Source: Dactylis glomerata
Taxonomy: Eukaryota > Streptophyta > Magnoliopsida > Poales > Poaceae
Direction: 5' to 3'
Length of the DNA stretch: 64,000 bases
NCBI GenBank assembly: GCA_007115705.1
Contig: QXEO01000340.1
Location: forward strand, 1,194,990 to 1,258,989
Shown here: positions 34,274 through 45,116 of the stretch, in pieces
Position numbering within the stretch: the stretch's first letter is position 1
Layout of the letters: every line of letters begins with the position of its first letter
The notes under the pieces: model-generated
The model's database searches: none
What the model was told of the DNA's origin: nothing
Seen by the model: the letters and a program-made list of their open reading frames with translations, nothing else
Translations under genes and position numbers: made by a program

Positions 34274-37200
34274 TTACAACATCGGGTTGTCAGAATCATC
34301 TACGCCTAAAGGATCTAGATAATGATACTCGCGGAAAAACGCAGCATCCGCCTCTAGAAGCCTAGCTATAAGCCTTCGAGCGGGTTGCAGCGTGTTCTCC
34401 ATATGAACCCGAAGGCTAGCTCCACCTAGAGCCAAACTCAGGGACATCGTGCTGTAATTCAATCTGGGGTGCCACTTGCGTATCCACCCGAGAGCAAAAT
34501 TGGCACCAGCCACTAAGTTCAGTTCTATTAACCTATGAATACGATGGCTGGATCTGAAAGTATCAAGAAGAAGTGGGAAAGTTGCAGGCAAAGGATTACG
34601 GGGAAGCATAATGGAGTGCATAGTTGTAAGAGCTCGCCGGCAACCATCAACTGATTCGCCAATATGTTGGGCACGATCTTGAAGCAATACAATGGCGTTT
34701 CGGCGTCGAGGATCAGACCACAAAGTCTCACAGCCAGTCGACATTTTCTCCAAAGCCGCATTTCGCTCAGCAACTCGACGTTCTTCAGCAGCAAAATCTA
34801 AACAAGTACCTACAAATGGCAAAAGATGTCACAAAAACAGCAGTGCACAAGCAAGGAAGGGAAGAGTTGAAAAAAAACTCACATCGCAACATCTCGCAGG
34901 CAGACTCGACAATGCCAAGGATGAAGGATTCGCATTCTTCATTATGAATAACCTTCGCCATCAGACTGGAGACCTTTTCATCAAGGGAAGAGATTTTCTT
35001 CATATAGCTACCAGCTTGGCTAGCCTTTTTAATAGCCATCTGTGCTTGACATTTGGCCAAAGTTAGGCGAGCCTCAAAGTCGGATATCCTGGAAAAGTAC
35101 TCTGCGCATTGACAGCATCGACTAGGAGTCGACGAAATCTTAGGATCGAATCCACGAGCAGAGAAAGGAGCAGTAGCATGGGTCAAAGGATCATTGACGC
35201 GCGTCGACTGCAAGCCAAAAGGAAAAGAAAGGAGAAACAATTTCAGGGAGGCAGCATAAAACTTCATACGAAGAGGATATATTTACATAAGAGCACAACC
35301 CTATGGCTAAGGTTCTCGGGTTGCACTTAATTGAACTCTTTACATTCAAAAGGAGAAAACTAAAAAAGCTACAAAGAAGCTGAGTCTACGCCACCTCAGC
35401 ATTGTGCTCCGTGGAAGAAGGGGCGCGGCCAGTTCCTCGCTAGAAGTCGACGGTGGCACTAGATCTTTCGCCGCTGGAGGAGGTGCAGCAGGCACAGCAG
35501 AGGCTGCCGAAGGAGAAATCGTTGTCAGCAATGCAGGTGCCAACTTCTTCGTCCTCTCGAAAAACACCTTCATCTCGTCACGGGTGTGGCCATGGGGGGA
35601 GCTAACCCTCTCCCAGTCGAAATCTGTACCGTGCGCAAGAGAAAGTGCAATAGCACCCTCGGCGCTGCGCTTAATGGACAGCCCTTTCAGCTGGAGAGTG
35701 GGGTCTTCAGTGGTATTGAAGGACTTGGCAAGTTCAGTCAGGTTGTCCTTTGGGGGCGCCGCCCTTTTCTTCGGCCACAACCCGGCGAATAACCGAGATA
35801 GAACGCGGCTAACCAACTCAAAAGTCTCCTGGATAGATATCCAGTTTTCTTCGAGTAGGTTAACTGCATCCATAAGAGGATCATCGTCCGTTTGCAAGGA
35901 CGACGGAGATACCCCGGTGAATTCTAAGCAATAGAAAAGAAAAAGAGAGACAAGTGTCAACAAATACACCATTGCAACAGAAGACGAAAACAGAAGACAA
36001 GGCGAAGCACTTACTTTCAGCGGCAGTAGACATGGTGTGAAGACGCTCCGCCACGGCTTGCTCTCGTTGAGCATGCTCCTTGTTGGCTTCAGCTAAAGCT
36101 TTTTCAGCTTTCTTCGCCTTGCCAAGCGCAGCCTTCTGCGACTTCTCAGCATCCGCTTTAGCAGCGGCCGCCACATCATAAGCTTTTCGCGAAGCATTGA
36201 GCTCCGCTTCCAGCGACGCGATTCGAGCATTGGCTGTTGCTAAGGCAGCTACAAAAGAAGACGAAAGGGAGTCAGATGAGTGGGAAAAGAAAAAGCACGG
36301 AAGAAAGGTAATGACTAGACATCAAGATTGTACCTTCGGAAGCTTTCGCAACCTTTAGGTACCCTGCACACTCCGTGCCCAAGGCAATAAATCTCTTCAC
36401 CAAAGCCTGAGAAAAGAAGTGTGTAAGAGTAGAAGTGCATGAAAGGAAAGAAAGTAAAGAAGAATTGCTCACATCATCAGAAGAAACCGTAGGTACATGG
36501 GCTTCCAGAGAAACTTCGACTTCTTTGGCCCTCTTTGAGCATTTAGGGTATCGGGCTTGAGGAACCTTCTTCACACCGGACCTGGTAGCCCTCGGTGCAA
36601 CATCTGGTTCGATAGGCTCATCAACCGCCACAGGAGAAGGTGGTGGAGCAGCCGTCGCATATGTTGGTGGTTCTTCATCATCACTGCATGAAAAATATAA
36701 GTCATGAGAACAAGGCAAGAACAATGCAATTGAAGAAACTCAATTACAATACTTACGATGCTAGCATATCAAAGTACTCCATATCTTCTGCAAGAACGGG
36801 GGCTTTGCCAGCCGCTGCAGAACTCGATGAAGCGATTTCGTCGACACGCTTCCGTTTTTTGTCGACACCGACATCTTCAGCAAGCGCAGGAGGAGGCGAT
36901 GTCGACGAGCTAGTTTCCTCTTCTGATTCTTCAACATCATCTCCGTCCTGACTTTCGTCAGCCTCGGGGGCTTCAGATGCAGTAGAGGCAAGATCAGCTG
37001 GTAGGGGCCCTGCCTCTGGAAGAGGAGGACGAGAGACAAGGAATTGATGACCCTGCATATGAATAAATTAGCAGAATGCAATGGCACAGCGTAAACACAA
37101 ATCGAACCAAGCAAAGTTCGACAATAAGTAAACACGAAGATACATACCTCAGGCAGAGGGTGCACGGAGTCGAAAAAGTCAGCGGTTAAATCCGCAACTG

Positions 37201-38039
37201 CGTGTTCCTTGGTGAGTTTGGTAAGATTCCTGACTCGCTTGTCGACATCTTGTTTCGATATCAGATCTTCAGATATGCGAGTAGGATCTTCCAAAACCGG
37301 AGTAATTCCAAAGTCTGGTAAGGCGGTGTTGTAGGGGTTGAACTCGACGTTGAATGAAAAACGCCATGAGTTGCATACCCGACAGAGCACCTCCTTGACC
37401 TCCTTTCAAAACCTTGATGCGGGAAAGAAGAGGAAGAATTTCTTGTGCTTCTGCATCTGTGGGGAGTGTATCCCATGATTTCAATTTCTTAACCTCCTGG
37501 GAAGCATCAAAAGGAGGCAGGCCGAATTCATCTTCAGGAGAGGATTTGCGGTCCTTGATATAGAACCACTTTGTCCTCCATCCCTGGACAGACGCGGCCA
37601 TGGAAAATTCAAAGTATTGCGCCTCAGGGCGCACAGAAACGACGGCTCCGCCCAGTTCGGGTTTCCTAGCCAAAGAATCATTGGGGCGGAGTCGAAAGAT
37701 TGATCTCCAGAGAAGGAAGTGGGGCTCAATGCCCAAGAATGACTCGCAGAGAGTCACGAAGCAAGCAATATGAAGAAGAGAATTTGGTGTGAGTTGATGG
37801 AGCTGCACACCGTAGACAAATAGCAGCCCACGGAGAAACTCATGGGCAGGAAGGGACAAGCCGCAGAGAAGGAAAGCAAGGAACATTACCCGGTAACCGC
37901 TCGGGGGCTTCGGGATCCGTTCGGTACTGGGGAACTTGATGGAATCTTCAGCGGCGATGAGACCGTCCGCCGTGGCCTTCTCCACCTCCTTCTTGGTAAT
38001 GGTGGACCACACCCAGTTGGTGGCAGAAGTTTTGGCCAT
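34274..38039 (-). CDS. Antisense multi-exon gene in the gypsy element (Transposase_28-like)
   Basis: The start is ATG 38039 (MAKTSATNWVWSTITKKEVE). Exons with consensus GT/AG borders and matching phases are 38039-37148, 37052-36757, 36683-36473, 36406-36334, 36248-36015, from 35923 to about 35346, 35207-34883 and 34809-34274. Exon 1 carries the domain Pfam calls putative gypsy type transposon (GYRVMFLAFLLCGLSLPAHE, then FVTLCESFLGIEPHF). Exon 5 is a strong alanine/lysine coiled coil. Exons 7-8 encode another helical region ending at TAA 34274. Frame changes once inside exon 1 near 37290, a likely one-base indel. The join from exon 6 to exon 7 lacks a good donor, so the last two exons may be a separate transcript. 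Such antisense ORFs are known in Tat-lineage elements; their function is unknown. Confidence 0.7.
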
Positions 38040-39183
38040 GGTGCTCTTAGTGGCTAGATGTTTCACGCGCATCCAGCACAAAGCGAGCTTGGGGGCTCCG
38101 CAAGAGAGGAAGAGGCAGAGGAGATTAGCAATGGAGGCGGCGGATGGAACGAGCTGGTAAACAGTACGATTCCCCACTATGCCATTTATATATCTTCTGG
38201 GAGAAGGATCGTGGGCTGCGACGTGGCGCAAAGATCGGAAACGGCAGCCCACCAACGGTCAAAAATCGTGAAGCCCACTAAACGGTCAAAAAATCGTGAA
38301 AGTTACAGTGATACCCATGAAACGGTTCGCACTGATGAAGATCTACGTATTCATTGACGTCATAAAGGAAACAGGATAGCGCCGACAAATGCAGAATTGA
38401 TAAAAAGGATCATATGTGCAGAATTTTTTGAGTATAGCCTTGGGGGCTGTTACTCTCGAAGCTGAAGTGTTTCGAGTTGAAGTATGAAAAGCTACATTAT
38501 CTCTTGAGCCTATACTCGAAAAACTCTTTTTTCGACTATAGCCTCGGGGGCTACTCCCATCGGGAGTGCTGAGCGCGCACCCGACGATATTTATTGGTAA
38601 AGCATTAGAGATTGGAGAAGTGTAGGAGTGTTACTCCCATCGGGAGCGAGTTTTATGGTTGTAGAAACCCGAATATTTTCAGTCAAAATTTGACTGCGAC
38701 ATAAGATTCTCGAGTTGTGTTATCGCAACACGACTCGAATGCCGTGACTTGTCACGAAGGTAAGACCCCGGGATCCGTCCTGTGTGGCCTGGTATATGCA
38801 CATGGATGCGCTCTGCTGGTATGTATCCGTGTCTACGACGCGAAGAAAATCCTGGTGGACGCACTGGGTACCCTGAGAATCACTGGGATTCATTCTTTAT
38901 AAGTCCTAAATGCGGCAAAATGATGGATTTGACCGGTATCCCAAATTCAAGTCCAAGGGGATTGAATTTGAAGTAGGTGACAAGTATCTGTTCCGGCAGT
39001 TAACTGACCTCTAGATCCGTCAGAGTTGTCAGGCTTGTTCATCAAAACCCCTTGCGAAAGAATATCATGAAAATAAGTCGAAAAGACTAAGTCGAAGATT
39101 TGAAGATGAGAAGAAGTCGAAGAATTGATCAAGTCGAAGATTTGAAGATTAGAGATTCAACCTGAATCTATAATTCTGGTAGA

Positions 39184-39197
39184 ATCTCAGGGGCTAC
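39184..39197 (+). other. Polypurine tract of the gypsy element
   Basis: ATCTCAGGGGCTAC abuts the 3' LTR start. Similar CTCGGGGGCTAC sequence occurs upstream near 38541-38554. Confidence 0.6.
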
Positions 39198-39531
39198 TGA
39201 CAAGGGTATAGTTAATAGAGCCCGTTAGTTGAGTACCCCTGAGGCCCGATAAGCTAGGCCCAATTGTAATGATAGTCGAATACGAGTTCTTACCGTATGT
39301 CGATATTGTAATCTGTGTCGTACCCTACCCGATCCTCGAGACCTGGCCACCTATATATAGGGGTCAGGAGGGGACGGTGTAGGCCAGATTGAAAGCGAGC
39401 CAGGTTGAACACCCAAGTTTACTTTCGACACACACCTATTTCGACTAACTTCACCTTCGAGTTCATCCGACGCCCTATCTCCCCGATCCTAAGTTCTTCA
39501 TCTAGGACATTTGCCGAGTTAACCCTCGTCA
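39198..39531 (+). repeat. 3' LTR of the gypsy element
   Basis: 334 bp, no difference from the 5' LTR found on visual comparison, followed by the TSD ACCGT. Confidence 0.92.
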
Positions 39532-40224
39532 ACCGTCCTCTCTTGGATCTACGGCTCGATCTCTCCCAAGCTCCTTGGCATCATCATGGCTCCAGGCTCC
39601 ATGGTGCGGCAGATCTGGGACGCCCTGGCCAGCCTCTTCCACGACAACAAGAAAAGCCACGCCCTCGCCATCGACGCGGAGTTCCGCAACACCCCTCAAG
39701 GTGACATGAGCGTCCACGACTACTGCTCCAAGCTCAAGTCCTTCGCCGACGCTCTCGCCGACGTCGGCCAGCCCGTCTCCGACGAAACCCTCGTCCTCAC
39801 GGTTCTACGTGGCCTCAACGAACAATTCAGCCATCTCCGCTCGTTCCTGCCATATCAAGTTCCGTTCCCCACCTTTCTTCAAACTCGTTCAGCTCTTGTT
39901 CTCGAGGAGGCTCAGAAGAAGACCGACGCCAAGAACGCAGCCGCCTCCGCTCTCTGGGCCAGCGGCAACAGCATCACTCCGCACGCCGGGGGCGAGCGTG
40001 CTCCTCCAGCTGGACGGGGCGGTGGCTTCGGCAGCACCGACACCCGCCCACCCTCCTCCTACCAATCTAGCCTCTACCTCAACTCTGGCCGTGGTGGGGG
40101 CTACAGTGGCCGCCGTGGTCGCGGTGGTGGCCGTGGCCGCGGCCGCGATAGCAACTCTCCCTGGATGTTCAATCCCTGGACCGGGCTCCCTACCCGCGCC
40201 GCAGCAGCAGCATGTGCACAATGA

Positions 40225-41297
40225 GATGACACATGATAAATTGTGTTCTGCAATTGAAGGACCATGCTGGTTCTTGGTAAGCTATCTAAAAGCCTTTTTT
40301 TCTGATTAAACATGCAGACATGAAAAAGTGGAAATGGTGATTGATGAGACCCAAGGATTTAAGAGCCTAAACGAGAAACATGGAAGCGGGGAGCAAGCGA
40401 AGCAGGACTGGAAGCCGCCAGGCTAGGGGGAAGCCAAACTGAACGTCAATGGGGTATTTACAACAAATGGTGCGGGGAGTGGGAATGATCATGTGAGACC
40501 AACATGTTGATGTCATCTTCACAGCTTGCTGCACCTTGAATATTGCCGAGATCGACAGAAGTGAAACTAGCTGCTAGCGAAGAAGGACTGAAGCTTGCCT
40601 TACAATGGCCCAATCTATAATTTATGGTCGAAATAGACTACGGCTCTGATTAAGGAGACCACTCCGAATACTCCAGTCCATGCTTTCTGAATTAATGTAA
40701 TATGTGGGTTCTTGAGGGAGAGAGAATCTAAATTACTTAGTTAAGATTAGTCGTGAGATTAATATGGTCGCTCATGAGCTAGCCAAACTTGGTAAAGTGC
40801 AGAGGAGAACTGGACTGTGGTTGATGAGCTTCCACTCGGAAATTTCAGACTCTGTTATATCCATTGAATAAAATTCTCTCCCCCACAAAAAAAATCATCA
40901 CAAAGAGTGCAACTGAATATGAGGTGAACAAGTGTTTCTAAGTCTCAGTTTAACAGTATGATTGTGCTAAGTTGCAGACGAAACGTAAGCCCTCTTAGAC
41001 ATATAGAAGGATTGTTTTCAGTTGTATATTCATTTATGCAGGACTAATGTTTCTAAATCGTGTTTTCACGCTCTAATTTTAGGTTTATTATCATGATTTG
41101 TGCTGATGTAGCTATTTTTGCGTGTTACATGCAAAAAAAGGCCTCACAACAGTAGGCCCTTGTAACGTATCCAGCCCAGCAAGCTAAAACGAATTAAAAA
41201 GAATGGGAACCAGGAAGGCCTATGGGCCAGAGGAAAGGGGCGCATGTAGAAGAATTCAGGTCAGGAAAGATAGCATCCTCTCTAGAAAAAAAACCGA
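40225..41297. other. Spacer with a LINE RNase H/C-terminal remnant
   Basis: Plus-strand frames at about 40735-40890 give a short run like the end of a LINE/RNase H domain (SREINMVAHELAKLGKVQRR), followed by an A-rich end at about 40888-40895. No host gene. Confidence 0.45.
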
Positions 41298-41890
41298 GTG
41301 AATTAGGGCGTTTCCTATTTGACGCCCGTTGTGTTCGTTACGGGCTTGACGCGCACCCTTGTAATGCTACGATCCAAACTGGGCCGGCCCAAGTTTATTT
41401 TGATTTTCGCCCGTTTCGGGATTCTTTTTTGAATTTTTTTCCGTGATTTGTTTCCTGTTCCGGTTTTTTTAAGTCTGTTAGGTTTGGGTTTTTTTCTAGA
41501 TTTTATTTTTTTCATATTCGTTTTTAAATTTGATCATTTTCAAATTGGAACAAATTTTAAATTTCAGCATTTTCAAATTGGAACAATTTCAAATTCGAAC
41601 ATTTTCAAATTGGAACAATTTTAAATTCGAACATTTTCAAATTGGAACAATTTTAAATTCGAACATTTTCAAATTGGAACAATTTTAAATTCGAACATTT
41701 TTATATTTAAGAATTTTAATATGTACAATTTTTAATTTAAACATTTTCAAATTTAAATATTTGTAATCATCTGACAAGAAAAATATAACAAAGCGAACAA
41801 ACTGAAGAAATTGGGCCGGCCCATCCGGATTTTGCTTCAGGCGTCGGTTCGTTCCCGACGCAAGAGGCGCTATAGGAGCCCCCGTGAATT
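41298..41890. repeat. AT-rich block with possible degenerate TIRs
   Basis: The block starts AATTAGGGCGTTTCCTATTT and ends with GGCGCTATAGGAGCCCCCGT; the ends are partly complementary (TCCTAT with nearby GCGCC), and TGGGCCGGCCCA-like sequence stands near both sides. It might be a decayed Mutator-like element, but no TSD was found. It contains the 32-bp minisatellite. Confidence 0.35.
41535..41700 (+). repeat. 32-bp minisatellite, about 5 copies
   Basis: Units begin CATTTTCAAATTGGAAC at 41535, 41568, 41600, 41632 and 41664, with a partial one at 41696. Spacing is 33, 32, 32, 32 and 32 bp. AT-rich, no coding sense. Confidence 0.9.
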
Positions 41891-42217
41891 AGTTCCCGAC
41901 CCATCCACGCCTGCTGCGTGCTCCACACCACTGGTCGTGCCCATGCTGTGTTTATACTGACCGGTGCATGTAACGACGACGGGCTCCATGTTTCTTTTTC
42001 TTCTTTTGTTTTGAACGGGTAAGGTCTAAATGGACCCAGAGATTCATTCAGCAGTGGATGAAATTATAAAAAGGCCTAAAGAAAATAGAAATTACACCGA
42101 GGCCCCTCACTTTTACAGAACACACCCTGGCAGAGGAAGCTTGAAAGTGATCCGATCCGTGTGCACCACCGGTGGCTAGCTAACAACTGGGCGGCGCCAC
42201 CTCAATCCCAGCTGAGG

Positions 42218-42924
42218 CAGGGGCGGCGCCAGGGGTATTCAGCTGTATTTGCTTGAATGCCTAAAGAATCGGAGCAAGTCATATCATATACTCTCTCCGT
42301 TTATAAATATAAGATGTTTTAGCTTTGTGAAGCAAATATATCTAGACATCTTTTAGTATATAGGTTTACTTGAATATACACACTAAAACTTGTCTACATA
42401 CATTTGCTTTATAAACCTAAAACATCTTATATTTATAAATGAAGGGAGTACTCTGCAGTATTATTCGGCCAGACCAAGCCCATACTGTGTACATGAGACA
42501 TCCCACTAACAATAGCACAGGGCACGGACTCGCGCATGGGCCGACTCAACTGTAATCTCTCGACTGGATACAAACAGCTGATAGCATCAGAGGGCAGCGG
42601 AGTACCAGCTATGTGTGGTGGCTCTACACGGCAACACAGGTCTACGCGGACGCGTGTGGCCATATACTCCATCCTCGTATGCTTTTGTTACTTCTGTAAT
42701 ATTTTTCGAACAGTAGCTAAATTATCACTTTATGTGAGTAGTAGATGCAACTTCCTCACCGGATTTTAAAAATTAAGGAGTAGCTCATTTGCAGATTAGC
42801 GGATTAGGAGAGACTTCTAATTTCCACAATTAGGGGAGAGATCTAATTTCATGAATTTTGGTCTTATGTGTTGAGATTTTTTTTACAATGAATACGTATG
42901 CTCTAGATACTGGCGCCGCCACTG
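42218..42924. mobile_element. Second hAT-like element with nested MITE
   Basis: Left end CAGGGGCGGCGCCAG and right end CTGGCGCCGCCACTG are inverted repeats (one mismatch) of the hAT CAGGGGCGG type also seen at 8418. The flanking octamers AGCTGAGG and AGCCGGAG match at only 5 of 8, so the TSD is weak. No transposase is encoded. A Stowaway MITE lies near the left end. Confidence 0.6.
42291..42448. mobile_element. Stowaway MITE (158 bp)
   Basis: CTCTCTCCGTTTATAAATAT... and ...ATATTTATAAATGAAGGGAG inverted ends, TA at 42289-42290 and 42449-42450. It is nested in the second hAT-like element. Confidence 0.88.
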
Positions 42925-43824
42925 AGCCGGAGACGAGACCACTTGGCTGAACGGGGGGGCTTCGATACCGCTTCGAAGCTACGGAAGATCCTCACGAAGA
43001 GGAAGAAGGAGCTCACGCATCTTGTGTCGATCACGGCGCCGGCCATCCCTGTGGCCTCGAGTAGCAGCGGCAGGACAACACCGACGTCGGCGCGGATGAA
43101 ACGCCGTGAAGAGCCGAATCTCCAAAGGCTCCAGACAAGGGCCTCCACTGCGCCGGCTCACCTTGAGGCCGAACATGTCCACCTCCTCGCCGCCAAGGCC
43201 GGCCAGGTGAAGAAGAGAACCTCTCGAGGAGACGAAGTAGAGGAAGCCGCGCTTGATAAAGAAGAGGGGCTGGCCTCTCGCACCCCCACCCACTCATGTT
43301 TCCCCTCGCTACTAAGGCAGGCCGAAAGCAAAGGAGCAGAGGGGAAGCATGCAGAAGGCCGCCGACCTGCGTTGGCACACGCGCCGAAGCAGCACCACCC
43401 CCGCCACCTCCAGGACCATGGGTCACCGACGCCCAACTCGCACTCTCCTCGCTACCATGGCTGGTCAGAGGAGCGAGACAGCCGACAGGATCCACGGCGA
43501 AGCGGTAGCAGATAGCCCACAGATTTTTTTTTTTGAAGAAGAGGTGGTGGCCGCTGCCGCCACTCCCGCCTCCGACCAGAGGAGCCCGAGTGCCGCCACG
43601 ACACGCCCTAGAGACCAGATCCAGCCTCCTGGACCTGGCTATCCGCCTCTGGGCAGAACGTCCCAACTACGGTCACGAGGTCGGGACCTACTCCTACTAC
43701 TACCTATAAGGACGCCGGCGCCTCTCTTCCACCTCCCTTGATCGGTATCGCCGGCGAGTTTGGCTTTAGATCAGGCCGATTCGCGCGAAGGAGCTCTGAG
43801 TTAGTGTGGATAAGAGAGAGAAAG

Positions 43825-43879
<55 letters not shown>

Positions 43880-44470
43880 TTGAGCTGTCCATGTTTCGAC
43901 TTCATAGTATGGACATACGTGAAATGTCAAGAGTTGAGAGTTTGCACCAGCGACCCCATGATTTGGCCACAAGTCCGACTGTCAGAGGTTTGACCTATGG
44001 CTGCTAATTTGGCCGTATATATTGATCATGCAACTTTTCTCATCAAAACGTGTACACAAGCTAGCGTGCTACTAGTAGCAGATGAGGCCAGGTTACTACT
44101 AGTACTGGCATCGGATTATTCAGCTGGGAGCCGCGTCCGTCAGCAGATCCCCCTGAAAATCGCGTTGCTACAATGCTGCCTCTTCTCGGAAAGCGCCGAA
44201 GCAAACACGTATGCATTGTCCAGCTCGAAAAGGAACGAACCAACGCAACACGCGAGACAAGTGGCCGACATGACCGAGGTCGGAGTGATCCCTATCCGTG
44301 CTTCATATGCAGAAATGCTTTCAGTTTTCTTTCACCATATAGTTCTGCCGCTGCAAACATCACCAAAATTGGGCTAATATGACCGATCCCTTTCCGGAGC
44401 ATTGTACAAATTCAGTTTAATTAGCATGTGGCACACGTACACCAGCAATCGTTCAGATTAGTAATAGTGC
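42925..44470. other. Intergenic region, no gene supported
   Basis: GC-rich 42925-43740 is open on both strands (for example 42943-43515 plus and 43031-43666 minus), but the proteins are low-complexity R/S/P/H-rich and match nothing I recognise. Confidence 0.4.
43829..43879 (+). repeat. (GT)17 microsatellite followed by G17
   Basis: An alternating GT run from 43829 to 43862 passes straight into 17 G residues (43863-43879). Likely polymorphic and error-prone in assembly. Confidence 0.95.
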
Positions 44471-44730
44471 GCGTTTGGTAGCTTGGGCTGAATTTTGTGC
44501 TCCCTCGAGGATGCCTAGTTTGGTTGCTCTCTTGAGAACGAGCTCTGGGACAATTTTAGCACTTCGTCTGTCATTTTGTGAAGCCACTTTTTGCATCGGA
44601 AATTTTAGCTCATTCGTTTGGTAAGTTACGTAGAGGGAATTTTTTGGCCTAGGTAATGAAAACGAGTGTGTGTGGTTGCATATTGGCAGTTCGTTAGGGC
44701 CTGGCGGGAGGTCATGCAACCTACCAAACG
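44471..44730. mobile_element. Possible small TIR element
   Basis: GCGTTTGGTAGCTTGG at the left is roughly the inverse of CCTACCAAACG at the right. About 260 bp, no TSD seen, no coding capacity. A weak call. Confidence 0.3.
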
Positions 44731-45116
44731 TGATGGTGATGACCTGGAACCTGCCCCACTAAGCACCGCTCAATTAGAGATAAATTTCACTCGCTGCGTG
44801 CACTTAAACAAAGAGAGAACTGCCACTGTCAACGATGTGGTGGTCAGAGTATCTCCACCTGTTACCCCGAATTGTCTTTTGAATGGGGAGACTTAAATGT
44901 GCTCTTATTGGGTGCCCCAAATCGGCACCGGCATTGGGCCGTGCCTGAAAATCTGTCCAGCAACCATGTGCCGGTCTCGACCAATAGGGATCCAACCAGG
45001 GGCGACAGCATGCGAGCCACGTAGGAAACAACTGGGAGGGCTCCACTCGCCATTTTCCACCCTCTCCATACCTCCACCGCCTCTCTCTCTCTCATGCAAT
45101 CCCATGTCCGATTTGC

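Larger units (their letters stand above)
30546..39531 (+). mobile_element. Young non-autonomous gypsy element (Tat-like)
   Basis: A complete element of 8,986 bp with two 334-bp LTRs (30546-30879 and 39198-39531) that I find identical by eye. The LTRs begin TGACAAGGGT and end ACCCTCGTCA. A perfect 5-bp TSD ACCGT lies at 30541-30545 and 39532-39536. The PBS follows the 5' LTR, a gag-protease ORF occupies the plus strand, and an antisense multi-exon gene occupies 34274-38039. RT, RNase H and integrase are absent. Identical LTRs mean insertion was very recent. Confidence 0.93.
29948..40224 (+). mobile_element. Copia element remnant (5' LTR + gag), split by a gypsy insertion
   Basis: A 175-bp LTR (29948-30122, TGTTAGAG...TTTTCA) is followed immediately by the PBS TGGTATCAGAGC (30123-30134), the initiator-Met-tRNA site of copia elements, and by a gag frame from ATG 30199. 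The gag is interrupted at 30545 by a complete gypsy element and resumes after 39536 in the matching frame. The remnant ends near 40224 with no protease, integrase, RT or second LTR, so the 3' part was lost or the family is non-autonomous. Confidence 0.85.
30199..40224 (+). pseudogene. Copia gag, interrupted
   Basis: The N-terminal part (30199-30545) begins MTPDELLKLEQELKERE, a short coiled coil, then VTLDLQESNYAKWRELFLIA, the start of the copia gag (UBN2/retrotran_gag-type) fold. The second part (39537-40224) carries the rest of the capsid domain, including MVRQIWDALASLFHDNKKS and TVLRGLNEQFSHLRSF, then a Gly/Arg-rich nucleocapsid-like tail ending at TGA 40222-40224. No CCHC knuckle is seen. 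The only break is the 8,986-bp gypsy insertion with its 5-bp TSD; without it the two halves are in the same frame. Confidence 0.8.

Noticed and set aside
42943..43666. 190- and 211-codon opposing ORFs
   Set aside because: Composition-driven, no homology recognised, no promoter or splice signals.
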